DNA of 64,000 nucleotides from Symbiodinium natans (taxonomy: Eukaryota > Sar > Dinophyceae > Suessiales > Symbiodiniaceae): positions 62,001 to 126,000 of the forward strand of contig CAJNDS010002600.1 of the NCBI GenBank assembly GCA_905221605.1, read 5' to 3'. The stretch's first letter is position 1. Each line of letters starts with the position of its first letter. Of the stretch, positions 7,485-16,818 are shown piece after piece. The translations under genes and the position numbers were made by a program. Below the pieces are notes generated by a model, which saw only the letters and a program-made list of their open reading frames with translations, made no database searches and was not told the origin of the DNA.

Positions 7485-10400
7485 CTAGCTTTGCTCTTTG
7501 CTTCTTCGCCTTCTCCTTCGCGATTGCCTCGTTCCTTTCATCTTCCTTCTCCTGTGCTTCCTTCTCCTCCTGTGCTTTCCTTTCCTGTGCTTCCTTCTCC
7601 TCTTGCGTGCTTTCCTCTCTTGTGCTTCCTTCTCCTCTTGGGCCTTCCTTTCTTGTGCTTCCTTCTCCTCTTGTGCCTTCTTCTCCTTTGCCTTCTTCTT
7701 CTCCTCTTGTGCTTTCCTTTCCTGTGCTTCCTTCTCCTCCTGTGCTTTCCTTTCCTGTGCTTCCTTCTCCTCCTGTGCTTTCCTTTCCTGTGCTGCCTTC
7801 TCCTGGGCATCTTTCTCCTCCTGGGCCTTCTTTGCCTGCTCCTTTTGTCTCATTGCTTCGGCTTTCTTGTCTGTCTCCTCTTTCCTCCTTTGTCGTTCTG
7901 CTGCTTCAATCTTCTCCTCGTTGGCTTTCCTGATCTCTGCATTGATCCTGTCTTCCTCCTCTCTTCTTTGTTCTGCTGCTTCTAGCTCTTCTGCTTCTCT
8001 CTTTCTCTCCTCTGCTTCTTTCTTCATGTGCTTCGTGATCATGTCGTAGTCCTTCTTCAACTGCTCTCTCACCTCTTTGGCATCTTGCTTGTACGCTTCT
8101 TTCTGCTTCTCTAGATCTTCTTTCTCTTTCTCCAAAGCTTTCCTCTCTGCTTCGGCTTCACTGTACTTCGCAACCACCTTCGCCTTCAAAGCAAATGCTT
8201 GGTCACGATCTTCTTCTGCTTCCTTCGCCTTTTCTTCTGCTTCTTCTCTCTTCAACTTTTCTTTCTCCAAGGCACGTTCTTGCTTCTCCATCTTCGCGAT
8301 CAGCTCGTCGAACTTCATCTTCACGGTCTCGTCGTCTTCGAGGACACCTTGCGAGCTCTTCTCTTTGTCTTCTTCTTCTTTCTTCTTTGTGACTTCACCT
8401 TCAGGCTTCTCTTCTTTGGGCTTCTCTTCTTTCTCACCCTTCTTCTCTTTCTTCTGGTTCACTGCCAAGTAGACAATGATCGTCACCAGAACAACAATCA
8501 CAGCCATGCACACGGGCACGAACATCTCAAGCTCAGGCATGCTCGTGAAAACGTGTGAAAACTTCATGCTGCTGTTGCTGCTTTGACCATGTAAAACTTC
8601 TTGTTCAACTTCTTGAAGTTCTTGAGGTGGCTCTTGAGCTGTAGAAAACGGGCCAAACACAAAACTCATCAACTGCATGCAAAAATATCTTCGTGCTACA
8701 AAATCTCCTTCTTGCTGACCTGCAGATTCAACTGCAAAACCAAAAGCTGACAATAACGTCAAACCAAGTCTGCTTCCGGATACCTTTGTCAATCTTCTGA
8801 CTGTAGCTGTGCTCTCTGCGGCCATTCGTTCTTCACGACCGATTGCTTCTCGATCATCATGAACTTGAAGGATGTTCAAAAGTAGCTTCATTCTCGATGC
8901 GTTGAGGGGCTTGGTCCCTAAGTCGGCAGGGTTGAAAACAGTGCTCACTGCCTTCACGCTGCATAGGCCGTTTCTGGTAACTTCTTGCAACCAGAGCATT
9001 CTCGTTGCTAAGTGCTTGATACGACCAACACCTTGCCGGTGCACAATGCCACGCGCTGCACTGCTGTCTGTGTACGCCTTCATTCGCGCTGCTTTGCCAG
9101 AAAGGAACTCTACGGCTTCTCGAATGCCAATTCCTTCTGCGACAGCACCAGTGAGTGCGTAGTACTCGGACTCGCCACTGGAAAGTGCCACAGTTTTCTG
9201 CGTTCTTGAGTAAGAAAACGCATACTGGCCGTCCAGGAAGATGACTCCTCCTGATACAGATTTCCGGCTGCTCTTGTTGCCGGCCCAGTCGGCGTCAGAA
9301 AATACTTCGACCAGGTGACTGCCACTCTCGATGCTCTTCTCGTTCTCATTCTCGGAATCTTGCTCCAAATTCTTGCTTCTTTGCAAGGTTGCCGTTCCAG
9401 GTCTCCCTGCTGTGTAGCAAACCGCATAGCCTGCAGTCTTCTTCAGATACAACGCGCAATGCTCGAGCTCTTTCTGCTTCTTCTGCGTAGGAGCCTTCAT
9501 TCCAGTTGCCAAATTTCGGACTGCATACTGGATGTCAGGACGATCTTGGGCAAGATATAGCAGTATACCGACACAACTTCGGTACACATTCTTCTTGTTC
9601 TCGTCCAGCTCTTTTGTCTCATCGGTGTTCTGCACATTTCCTGCTGCAGGGGTAGCTTTCTCTCTTCTCGATCCAAGGCGTAGCTTTTCAAGGAGCTTGG
9701 TGACATACTTGGTGTCAGGGCGGACAAACAACTTTCCGTCTTCATAGCTATACCTTCTCTTGAGAAAACGCACAGACTGCTTGGAAAATCCATTGCGATA
9801 ATCTTCTTCTGTCAGAAAAGGTCCTTCTACTTGTAGCTTCACCTTCTTCGCTAAAGCTTCGAGGACGGGCTTCACCACTGCTGCTTTTCCTGCTACTTGA
9901 AGGTCATCGACATGTACGATGCAAACGGATACGACCTTGCCGTTCTTGATCAAGCGAAACAACGCTGGGTTCGCGATGCTTTTCTCATAGCCTTCTTGTT
10001 GCAAAAGTTCTGCGCAAAATTCGCTCCACAGAAGACTAGCATCTCTTTGTCCAGGAAGGACACGACCAAGACGCCAGCATTTGGCTTCCATTCCGTGTAC
10101 TGCTTGACTTCCTTTTCCTCGTGGAATCTTGCAGTGTACAGGTCTCTTCTGGGGAACCTGCAAAAATGCATCTTTGATGTCAAGCGACCAAATACTCCAT
10201 CGATTTGCCAATGCCAAAATTGGAATCAGCTTCGTCAACGACGGAGAGGTAGCTGGGCTGAACACATCTTCTCGCTTCGAGTTGTTATACTCTCTTGCTA
10301 CCAGCCTTGCTCTTCTCTGCCAACATCTTCGTGGCTTCAGGGCTTCATGAGGAACTTCTTGTTGCCCTTCAGGGATCTCGTTCTCGCAGATGACGTTTTC

Positions 10401-13400
10401 TGACTCCCGAAATCTCCAGTCGAAAACCAGCTTTGTTGTCAACCAAACAACTTCTTTGTTCTCTTCTTGCTCCATGGGCACCTCTTCTATGACACCCATC
10501 TTTGTCAATCTGGAAACTTCTTTTCCTGCTGCGGCATCGTCAAAGATCTCGAGGTCTTCTTCTGCGAGTTGAGGAGGTCCTGCTTCCTCTGAGAAGAAAC
10601 TTTCTGGAAGGACTTGAACTTCTTCTTGTTGCTCTTCATCACTCCATTCATCTTCTGTCTCAAAGTCACCAGCTTCACTGCCTGCAAAGCAATCTTCTTC
10701 TTCGTCCGACCTCTCATCATTGTCGGGCATTCTTTCTGCTCTCATCACCGAAGACGATGCTCCAGGTCCAAACCTGGGAAGCTCAACTCTTGTTCTTGGA
10801 ATCTTGCTTGGTGAACCAACACATTCAAAGTCTGGTTTGCTTTCTCGATCCATCTTTGCTTCTTCAGGAATTTCTTCTCTTTCATCTTCATGCTCGGAAA
10901 CCATATCTGCCAGAGGATCATGCTCATCATGAACAAGCTCGAACTCTTCAAGCATTCCTTCTGCATCTCTCCTTGCTTTCTCCTCATCACTTGTTGGAGG
11001 ATCAGAGGCGGCTTCGTCTGCAACTTCATCTTCAAGGCTCTTTCGTTCTTCACCTGCTGCAACTGCTGGAAGAACAATCTGCGGAGAAACCAATCTTTTC
11101 TGAGGTAGTACTCGGCTGCCAAGTGTGTTGTTCTTGATCGACCAAGTGAAAACGTTCACGCTGCTGATGGCCTTCGCGTCGTAAGCTTCACCAACTGGTC
11201 TCGCACTTCTTGATGCGTGAATGCCATCGCTCTGGAAAGTAAGCCACATTCCAGATTCAGTCTTGCCGAGGAACACTCCGAACGTCCACAAACGGTCACC
11301 TTTGCGCTTCGGTCTCAAGCGTTTCACCATAATCGTGCTTGCAAATGGTACGAGTTCTCCTCGATACGGTTGGCCTGTCATGAATTCATACGGCGTCTTT
11401 CCTGTTGCTGAGGACCGATGAAAACGGTTGAGTAGCCACGCAGAGTGTCGCATTGCCCACGACATCAGTGGGTGTTCATGGCTAAGAGGAAGTTCTGTCT
11501 TCACTCTGACCTCATCCAGGATACAATTCGCATGCCTTCTGACTGTTTGGACTGCACGCTCGGCCAAACCATTGCTTTCGTGATCATGGGGTACACTTGA
11601 AAGAAGTGTAGTGCTCAGGCCATGCGCTCCACGCATTTTCTGGAGTGCAATCTTCAAGCTTCTGCAAACACCTTCATTGTCTGCCTTCACATTGATTTCT
11701 GAGTACCCAAGCTGCAGTGTAGCTGTAGTCAACGCTTCGGTCATGTGCCTCAGCGCATCTGCGCCTCCTCTTCTTGCTACGGGCACGGCGACAAACCACT
11801 TGGACCATGCATCATTCGCGATCAGCGTGACCATGGGCTGCGCCTCAGAGCTGCTCGTTGAGGTGTACGCAAAGTCGAAACAGAGTGTTGACTTGCTGCT
11901 CTCTTCAGCGGGGGAGCGAGTCAATTCGCTCTTCCGATGCTGATTTTCTTTCGCCCGAGTGGCGACGCAATGCTCACACCAGCCAGCAAATGGCAGGTGC
12001 GTCAGGTTGTGTAGCATCACTTCCTGCTCATTGGGGCGTTCTTCGCGCTTCCTCATCAGCGGCGCGACTTGCGCTTCATACTGCCTGCGCCCGAGGGCTA
12101 GGCTGTCTGCCGCTTCGCGCTCCTGAGCTGCGCGAGACAAGCGCTTCAGCATCTGTTCTTTGCTGCCACTGCTTGGTACTTCAAATTCACGACAAAGTTG
12201 ACGTAAAATCTGCACGCTGCTATTCTTGCTGTACTCATAGCCATCGTAGGTGAACACAAGAGAATCTCGTTCAACTTCACCTCGAGGTGCTTCTTCCATC
12301 TGCACATCTTCTGGGAGGAAACTTTTCTTTTCTTCTTCAAGCTTCTGTCTCTTTGCCTCTTGCTCTTGTGCACTGCTTCTTCTATCTTCACGAACAGGTT
12401 CTTTGAGACGAAATCTGGTCTGACCATACCACGGCAAAGCGAATGCTTCTTCAGGAGGTTCTGTGTCTCTGCTCCAATCATCTTCGTCTTCATACAAATT
12501 CGTGGCATAGACACACTCGCCAATAGTGTATCTCCAGGACGTCAAATTCTCAATGTCCGTGGGCATTCCAGCTACGTTCTCAGGGTTGAACTTGTGGGTG
12601 CGCGGCGTGTTGTGGTACCGCACAAGTTCCGTACCAGCCTTCTCGATGCTCCACGTGTCGCTGGTTCTTGCTTCTTGTTCTTGGCGTTCATCTTTCTTCA
12701 AGGGGATGCCCAAGACATTCAGCGGGATAACTCGTGACGACAATGCTGTCACCACTTCAAATTCCCCGCCTGCGCTGATATCCTCAAACGGGTCCATCTT
12801 CTGCGCATACTTCTTGCACACTTCAACGGCTTTCCATGTACCATCTTCTATCTTGATCATCGTGCTTCTGTACGGAAAATCCTCCGTACGGTACATGTCC
12901 GTGGGATCTTTGTACTTCGACTGCGCCGGGGAGTAGTGCACAACCACAATGCTGTCTGTATCATGCCAGCCAGGTTCTTGCTTTCTTGCTGCATCAGCTA
13001 TGTGGGAGTTCAGCTGAATGACGGTGCGAACGTGTTCCTGCTCCAGGTTCACATAGGCTTCGCTCTCATACCTCTTTCCTGCTTGCAAATAAGCATAAGT
13101 AGCCAGCGAGTTCTTGTGGTAGTGAACAGGGATGTCTGACATTCCGTCTGACAACATCAAGCCATCATCCTTCTTGACAATCTCCCAGCCATTCTTGAGT
13201 AGCTTTCCGACTGCCAACAAAGGATTGACCACATTCGCAACGATGAAGCATTCTTGCATCTTGACTGCTTCTTGCTTCGAGCTGAACATAGTCAAGTTGA
13301 TTGCTCTCTTTCCTTTTACAGGAATCTTTCTTCCTTGTGCGTCTCTGATGCCTGAATCGTTCTTCTTCTTCACAGGCACTCCCTCTTTGCCAAGCCACAG

Positions 13401-15587
13401 AGGAATGAGGCTGACATCGGCGCCACTGTCCAAGATCACTTCTATCTTCTCATAGACAGGACTGCTCTCATAAAATGATTCTTGGACTGCACGAACACAA
13501 AGGTTGCAATCTTCTTCGTGCTCACAACCATCTTTCCACCACAACATCAAAGGATCATCTTCTTCTTGGTGCTCGTGTTCTTCTTCTTCTTGCTCTGCAT
13601 CGCTAAGCTGAAATTCTTCAACACGTAGCACACGACCAAAATAGTCAATCTCAAGTTCTTCTTCTGCCTCCGTGTCGACTTCGAAAACTTCTGGATACTG
13701 TTGTGGAGGATCTCCAATGTGGATCATGGAGATTTGACGCACGGTCTTTGCTTGGTTCCTGCTGACGCTCGTCACGTTCGTGGTGCTTGACGTGCTTGGT
13801 GCTGCAGTAGAACTGGCTGCTGTGGTACTTTGCTGGTCGTCGTTCACGTTTCGAACATCACCAAAATCTCTCTGCTTCTGTCTGCATTGGGCTTCAAAGT
13901 GACCAGGCTTTCCACAGTAATGACAACACTGAGGACCAAAGCTTGCTTTTCCGCGTCCTTTTCCAAATCCACGACCAAATCCTTTTCCACGACCAAAACG
14001 ACCGCGACCTCGACCACGACCTTTTCCTCTTCCTCGTCCTTTGGAGTTGTAGCCGTAGTCGTTGCCATACTTGCCTTTTCCTTTGGACTTTCCTTTCCTC
14101 CATTTTCCTTTGCCCTTTCCTTTGCCTTTGCTGAACTTTCCTTTTCCTTTTCCTTTGGATCTCCAGGGCCTTTTTCTATCATCTTTGTTCACGTTGCTGA
14201 CATCCATGTCTGCTTGTCCACCGTGGTCGTTGCCGGCGTTGATCAAGTCAGTTGTGGTCCAGCGCGTGTTTTGCTCATAGGACAGGAGAAACTGACGAAG
14301 ACTTGAATACTTTGTATCATCTCTCAAATTGAGCAACATGTGTTGTCGAAGTTGACCATCTTGCTGATTGAGGATAATTGAAATCTTCAAATCATCTTGC
14401 ACCACATCTCCTGATGCCTTTTCATACTGCTCGATTGCTTCTTCGAATGCAAGGATGTTCTCCAAGGTGGTCTTCTTGTTTTCAAACTTGTACTTCGTGA
14501 GGCTAGTCAGCAGACGAAGACTTCTACCACGAGTGTAGGGTTCGTGTTCTTCGAGCAAAATTCTCCATGCTTCTAAACCATTCTCCTCTGTAATCTGCTT
14601 GATCGTTCTCAATGGGCGACCTTTCGTGTACGAAGTGAGGATCGTGTAGAGCTTCTTGCTAACGGCTTTGTGCTCGTCACTCAAGGTGGAAAACTCAACA
14701 GCTTCACTTCTCTTTGCTTCAACGGCTTCAATTCTTGCTAACATCTCTGGATCCAACGCTCCAATCCAGGTTCGCATCTTGTGTCTGAATTCACTCCAGC
14801 CTTCATGCTCTTCTTTGAAACTGCTTGGGTTGAACACGTCGGGGGTCTTGATCATCTTGTGCAACTCGACATCTCCCTTCTCTCTTCTCTTTTCTCTTTC
14901 TGCTTGTGCTTGTTCTCGTGCTTCTTGATGCTCACGAAAATCTCGATGCATTTGACCCATATTGTTGATCATGCTTGCTGCCTCGTGGACCGCTGTGCTC
15001 GTTCTTGTAGCCACTTGTAGCATGTTGCGAAACATTTCTCTCATCTCGCCTTCACTGGCTGCTGCTGCACTTTGAGCTGCTGTGCTTGCTTGCTGCTGCT
15101 GGGATGCTTGCTGCTGAACTGCGCTAACCAGGTCGTTTATCTGTTGGGTGTTCGTTGCTGTCTGCTGGGCCAAAGATTGCATTGCTTGCTCCATCTGAGC
15201 ATTCATGGCTTCAGCTGCTTGCGTGTTTGTATACAGCAACACAATGAACATGAGCGTCTTCTTCTGAACACCACATGCACGAACTTCTTGATACCTGGCT
15301 CTCCTTGAAACTCTTCTCTTCAAACACTCTTTTCTTTTGCTTTGGATGGCACACATGTTGTACAGGCTGATCCAAGTAACCAAACCAATCGGGGTGCACA
15401 TCACGATCATCAACACGAAAATGATTTCTTTCTGCTTGTGAAACATGACTGAGATCTCAGGGGCGTAGCTCGACTCAAGGCTTCGAAGGAATCTTCTTGT
15501 ACCTTCATACCATCTTTTCACCTCAATCTTCAAATTCGTGATGTCGAAGTTTCTTGATGCTTCAAATCCTGCGATCATGTACTTCAC
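7485..15587 (-). CDS. Copia Gag-Pol polyprotein with added membrane and coiled-coil segments
   Basis: Approximate residues: hydrophobic segment 54-78 and a second at 109-122 ending in an AxA-like site; Gln-rich Gag; basic Lys/Gly tract; zinc knuckle CCHYCGKPGH near 551-566; protease LDSGADVSLIP near 717-727; integrase HHCC zinc site around 1193-1208 and catalytic D near 1235, D near 1297, E near 1336 (NGLAERA); reverse transcriptase with DIKDAFLQ near 1803 and HVDDL near 1890; RNase H with FSDADWAGNKSSRKS near 2093 and SSGESEYYA near 2137. After RNase H comes a membrane segment near 2354-2376 (MAVIVVLVTIIVYLAV) and then about 300 residues of charged coiled coil. The last roughly 40 residues (Arg-rich) are out of frame because of a 2-bp insertion near 7605. 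The annotated first codon is GTG; an ATG lies three codons later. The same frame is open back to about 15734 and overlaps the upstream ORF, so frameshift or splice expression is possible. Confidence 0.88.
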   Translation of the reverse strand: MKYMIAGFEASRNFDITNLKIEVKRWYEGTRRFLRSLESSYAPEISVMFHKQKEIIFVLMIVMCTPIGLVTWISLYNMCAIQSKRKECLKRRVSRRARYQEVRACGVQKKTLMFIVLLYTNTQAAEAMNAQMEQAMQSLAQQTATNTQQINDLVSAVQQQASQQQQASTAAQSAAAASEGEMREMFRNMLQVATRTSTAVHEAASMINNMGQMHRDFREHQEAREQAQAEREKRREKGDVELHKMIKTPDVFNPSSFKEEHEGWSEFRHKMRTWIGALDPEMLARIEAVEAKRSEAVEFSTLSDEHKAVSKKLYTILTSYTKGRPLRTIKQITEENGLEAWRILLEEHEPYTRGRSLRLLTSLTKYKFENKKTTLENILAFEEAIEQYEKASGDVVQDDLKISIILNQQDGQLRQHMLLNLRDDTKYSSLRQFLLSYEQNTRWTTTDLINAGNDHGGQADMDVSNVNKDDRKRPWRSKGKGKGKFSKGKGKGKGKWRKGKSKGKGKYGNDYGYNSKGRGRGKGRGRGRGRFGRGKGFGRGFGKGRGKASFGPQCCHYCGKPGHFEAQCRQKQRDFGDVRNVNDDQQSTTAASSTAAPSTSSTTNVTSVSRNQAKTVRQISMIHIGDPPQQYPEVFEVDTEAEEELEIDYFGRVLRVEEFQLSDAEQEEEEHEHQEEDDPLMLWWKDGCEHEEDCNLCVRAVQESFYESSPVYEKIEVILDSGADVSLIPLWLGKEGVPVKKKNDSGIRDAQGRKIPVKGKRAINLTMFSSKQEAVKMQECFIVANVVNPLLAVGKLLKNGWEIVKKDDGLMLSDGMSDIPVHYHKNSLATYAYLQAGKRYESEAYVNLEQEHVRTVIQLNSHIADAARKQEPGWHDTDSIVVVHYSPAQSKYKDPTDMYRTEDFPYRSTMIKIEDGTWKAVEVCKKYAQKMDPFEDISAGGEFEVVTALSSRVIPLNVLGIPLKKDERQEQEARTSDTWSIEKAGTELVRYHNTPRTHKFNPENVAGMPTDIENLTSWRYTIGECVYATNLYEDEDDWSRDTEPPEEAFALPWYGQTRFRLKEPVREDRRSSAQEQEAKRQKLEEEKKSFLPEDVQMEEAPRGEVERDSLVFTYDGYEYSKNSSVQILRQLCREFEVPSSGSKEQMLKRLSRAAQEREAADSLALGRRQYEAQVAPLMRKREERPNEQEVMLHNLTHLPFAGWCEHCVATRAKENQHRKSELTRSPAEESSKSTLCFDFAYTSTSSSEAQPMVTLIANDAWSKWFVAVPVARRGGADALRHMTEALTTATLQLGYSEINVKADNEGVCRSLKIALQKMRGAHGLSTTLLSSVPHDHESNGLAERAVQTVRRHANCILDEVRVKTELPLSHEHPLMSWAMRHSAWLLNRFHRSSATGKTPYEFMTGQPYRGELVPFASTIMVKRLRPKRKGDRLWTFGVFLGKTESGMWLTFQSDGIHASRSARPVGEAYDAKAISSVNVFTWSIKNNTLGSRVLPQKRLVSPQIVLPAVAAGEERKSLEDEVADEAASDPPTSDEEKARRDAEGMLEEFELVHDEHDPLADMVSEHEDEREEIPEEAKMDRESKPDFECVGSPSKIPRTRVELPRFGPGASSSVMRAERMPDNDERSDEEEDCFAGSEAGDFETEDEWSDEEQQEEVQVLPESFFSEEAGPPQLAEEDLEIFDDAAAGKEVSRLTKMGVIEEVPMEQEENKEVVWLTTKLVFDWRFRESENVICENEIPEGQQEVPHEALKPRRCWQRRARLVAREYNNSKREDVFSPATSPSLTKLIPILALANRWSIWSLDIKDAFLQVPQKRPVHCKIPRGKGSQAVHGMEAKCWRLGRVLPGQRDASLLWSEFCAELLQQEGYEKSIANPALFRLIKNGKVVSVCIVHVDDLQVAGKAAVVKPVLEALAKKVKLQVEGPFLTEEDYRNGFSKQSVRFLKRRYSYEDGKLFVRPDTKYVTKLLEKLRLGSRREKATPAAGNVQNTDETKELDENKKNVYRSCVGILLYLAQDRPDIQYAVRNLATGMKAPTQKKQKELEHCALYLKKTAGYAVCYTAGRPGTATLQRSKNLEQDSENENEKSIESGSHLVEVFSDADWAGNKSSRKSVSGGVIFLDGQYAFSYSRTQKTVALSSGESEYYALTGAVAEGIGIREAVEFLSGKAARMKAYTDSSAARGIVHRQGVGRIKHLATRMLWLQEVTRNGLCSVKAVSTVFNPADLGTKPLNASRMKLLLNILQVHDDREAIGREERMAAESTATVRRLTKVSGSRLGLTLLSAFGFAVESAGQQEGDFVARRYFCMQLMSFVFGPFSTAQEPPQELQEVEQEVLHGQSSNSSMKFSHVFTSMPELEMFVPVCMAVIVVLVTIIVYLAVNQKKEKKGEKEEKPKEEKPEGEVTKKKEEEDKEKSSQGVLEDDETVKMKFDELIAKMEKQERALEKEKLKREEAEEKAKEAEEDRDQAFALKAKVVAKYSEAEAERKALEKEKEDLEKQKEAYKQDAKEVREQLKKDYDMITKHMKKEAEERKREAEELEAAEQRREEEDRINAEIRKANEEKIEAAERQRRKEETDKKAEAMRQKEQAKKAQEEKDAQEKAAQERKAQEEKEAQERKAQEEKEAQERKAQEEKKKAKEKKAQEEKEAQERKAQEEKEAQERKARKRRRKHRKGKHRRRRKHRRRKMKGTRQSRRRRRRSKEQS

Positions 15588-16537
15588 AATCTCGAGGTTG
15601 TAGTTTTCTTCGTTGTCTTGATCTTCATAGCGTATTGGGGCTTCTTGGTTTGACGACGCTGCAAACTGAAGGACATGAGCTCCACATGTTCTGTCTCTTC
15701 TCTCTCTCTTCTCACATGCACATTCTTGCTGCTTTCACCAAGTGCATGAGTCGCATGCTGCACCTCGGCATGCTCATCCTCCAAGGCAATAGTCTTCAGG
15801 TCATCCTGGAGGGAAATCGAATTCCTGGGCAGCGGCTTTGACATAACGAGCTCTGCTTCATCTAGCAATATCTCTGTACTGCTTCTTGCTGCCTTTGCTT
15901 TCACATTCTTGATCATCAACAACCAACCTTCTGCTGTAACGAGCCCTGCACAAAGTAGAAGAACTGCACTGCAAAGGACTCTCATCCAGAAACCACATCC
16001 AGTCATCTGGGTAAACCTCCTTCTCTTTACTTCTGTCTGCCCTTGAATGTAAACATAGCCATCTGGAAAGCAAACTCTACATCCAGGTGCACGTACGACT
16101 TGCGCCTGATCCGCACTGTCCAGGCCACGGCATTCTCGATGCTTGTGCACTGCTGTTCTTGACTTTGCAATGTAAACATCAGGCATGAACTCTTCATGGG
16201 CGACAGTCTCGATCTCTCGCTCTTCAGTTGCAATCTCTCGCAAGAACGACCACGCCATTCCTGCTAAAATGCTGCTCATGAAAACCAGCACTGCAAACAG
16301 GAACAATTCCTGCTGCCATCTTCCTGAACTCAAAGCGTCCAGGGCACCACTGCTTGCTGCAACTGTCTGCTCTGCCATCTGCTGAAGGTTCTGGAGGTTG
16401 CTGGCACACACTTCTCGCACAGACATGAAAACCATCATGCTCCATGGAAAAATCTTCGTCCATCCAGCTTGCTGTAGCATCATCGCACCCTGACTCAGGT
16501 GCTCCGCTACCATGTTGAAAAACGTGGTAAACATCAT
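15584..16537 (-). CDS. Membrane ORF upstream of gag in the copia element
   Basis: The 317-codon ORF begins inside the 5' LTR (its first nine codons are LTR sequence) and crosses the primer-binding site. Hydrophobic segments are at about 77-97 (ELFLFAVLVFMSSILAGMAW) and 183-205 (RVLCSAVLLLCAGLVTAEGW). Between them is a His/Cys cluster, HKHREC...CRVC, that could bind metal. The stop overlaps the first codon of the gag-pol frame (GTGA). The gag-pol frame lies in the -1 register and overlaps by about 150 bases; I see no canonical slippery heptamer there. Ordinary copia elements have no such ORF. A membrane-anchored capsid precursor or envelope-like product is conceivable, but its role is unknown. 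Confidence 0.6.
   Translation of the reverse strand: MMFTTFFNMVAEHLSQGAMMLQQAGWTKIFPWSMMVFMSVREVCASNLQNLQQMAEQTVAASSGALDALSSGRWQQELFLFAVLVFMSSILAGMAWSFLREIATEEREIETVAHEEFMPDVYIAKSRTAVHKHRECRGLDSADQAQVVRAPGCRVCFPDGYVYIQGQTEVKRRRFTQMTGCGFWMRVLCSAVLLLCAGLVTAEGWLLMIKNVKAKAARSSTEILLDEAELVMSKPLPRNSISLQDDLKTIALEDEHAEVQHATHALGESSKNVHVRREREETEHVELMSFSLQRRQTKKPQYAMKIKTTKKTTTSRL
16498..16512 (-). other. Candidate primer-binding site
   Basis: Directly after the 5' LTR the minus strand reads TGGTAGCGGAGCACC. TGGTAGC is the complement of a tRNA 3' end ...GCTACCA, as in eukaryotic initiator tRNA-Met, which primes many copia elements. The match beyond the first seven bases was not checked against a dinoflagellate tRNA. 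Confidence 0.6.
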
Positions 16538-16712
16538 GGCTCACTTTTCCTACCACGCTCTAAAGGCAAAACAACTTTTCTCGCTTTCGACTCTTGAGCC
16601 TAAGCCTCCGGTGTCAAACTCGTTCTGCTCAGACTCAACATGCCTTAGGGCATTTGGTGTCTTTCCTACTGCACCCATTCACTGTACCTGGATACATGCT
16701 GTACACTTAACA
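16513..16712 (-). repeat. 5' LTR of the copia element
   Basis: Identical by eye to the 5796-5995 copy. It should carry the promoter and the start of the membrane ORF. Its outer flank changes at once to degenerate GAAACCC repeats, not to the continuation of the sequence on the other side of the element. Confidence 0.92.
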
Positions 16713-16818
16713 GAAACCCCCAGAAACCCCGCGGAAACCCTCGCGAAACTGTAGGGAAACCCAGGGAAACCCTCCAGAAGCTTAACAAACATGAACGGAA
16801 ACCCTGCAGAAACCCCTT
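16713..16818. repeat. Degenerate GAAACCC repeat next to the LTR
   Basis: Irregular GAAACCC/GGGAAACCC units (for example GAAACCCCCAGAAACCCC, GGGAAACCCAGGGAAACCC) for about 100 bp. They resemble decayed CCCTAAA telomeric repeats but differ in the core. Confidence 0.6.

Larger units (their letters stand above)
5796..16712 (-). mobile_element. Copia-type (Ty1-like) LTR retrotransposon, 10.9 kb
   Basis: Two 200-bp direct repeats, starting TGTT and ending AACA, bound a minus-strand gag-pol region. Domain order is Gag zinc knuckle, aspartic protease, integrase, reverse transcriptase, RNase H, the order that defines copia elements. A candidate primer-binding site follows the 5' LTR and a purine tract precedes the 3' LTR. 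The two LTRs look identical base by base, so insertion was recent. No target-site duplication is visible: CTGCC precedes the left end and GAAAC follows the right end. An extra membrane ORF before gag and a long membrane-plus-coiled-coil extension after RNase H make it larger than ordinary copia elements (about 5-6 kb). Confidence 0.92.

Noticed and set aside
7221-8558. Plus-strand Leu/Ser/Cys-rich ORFs
   Set aside because: Antisense shadows of the Glu/Lys coiled-coil part of the copia polyprotein.
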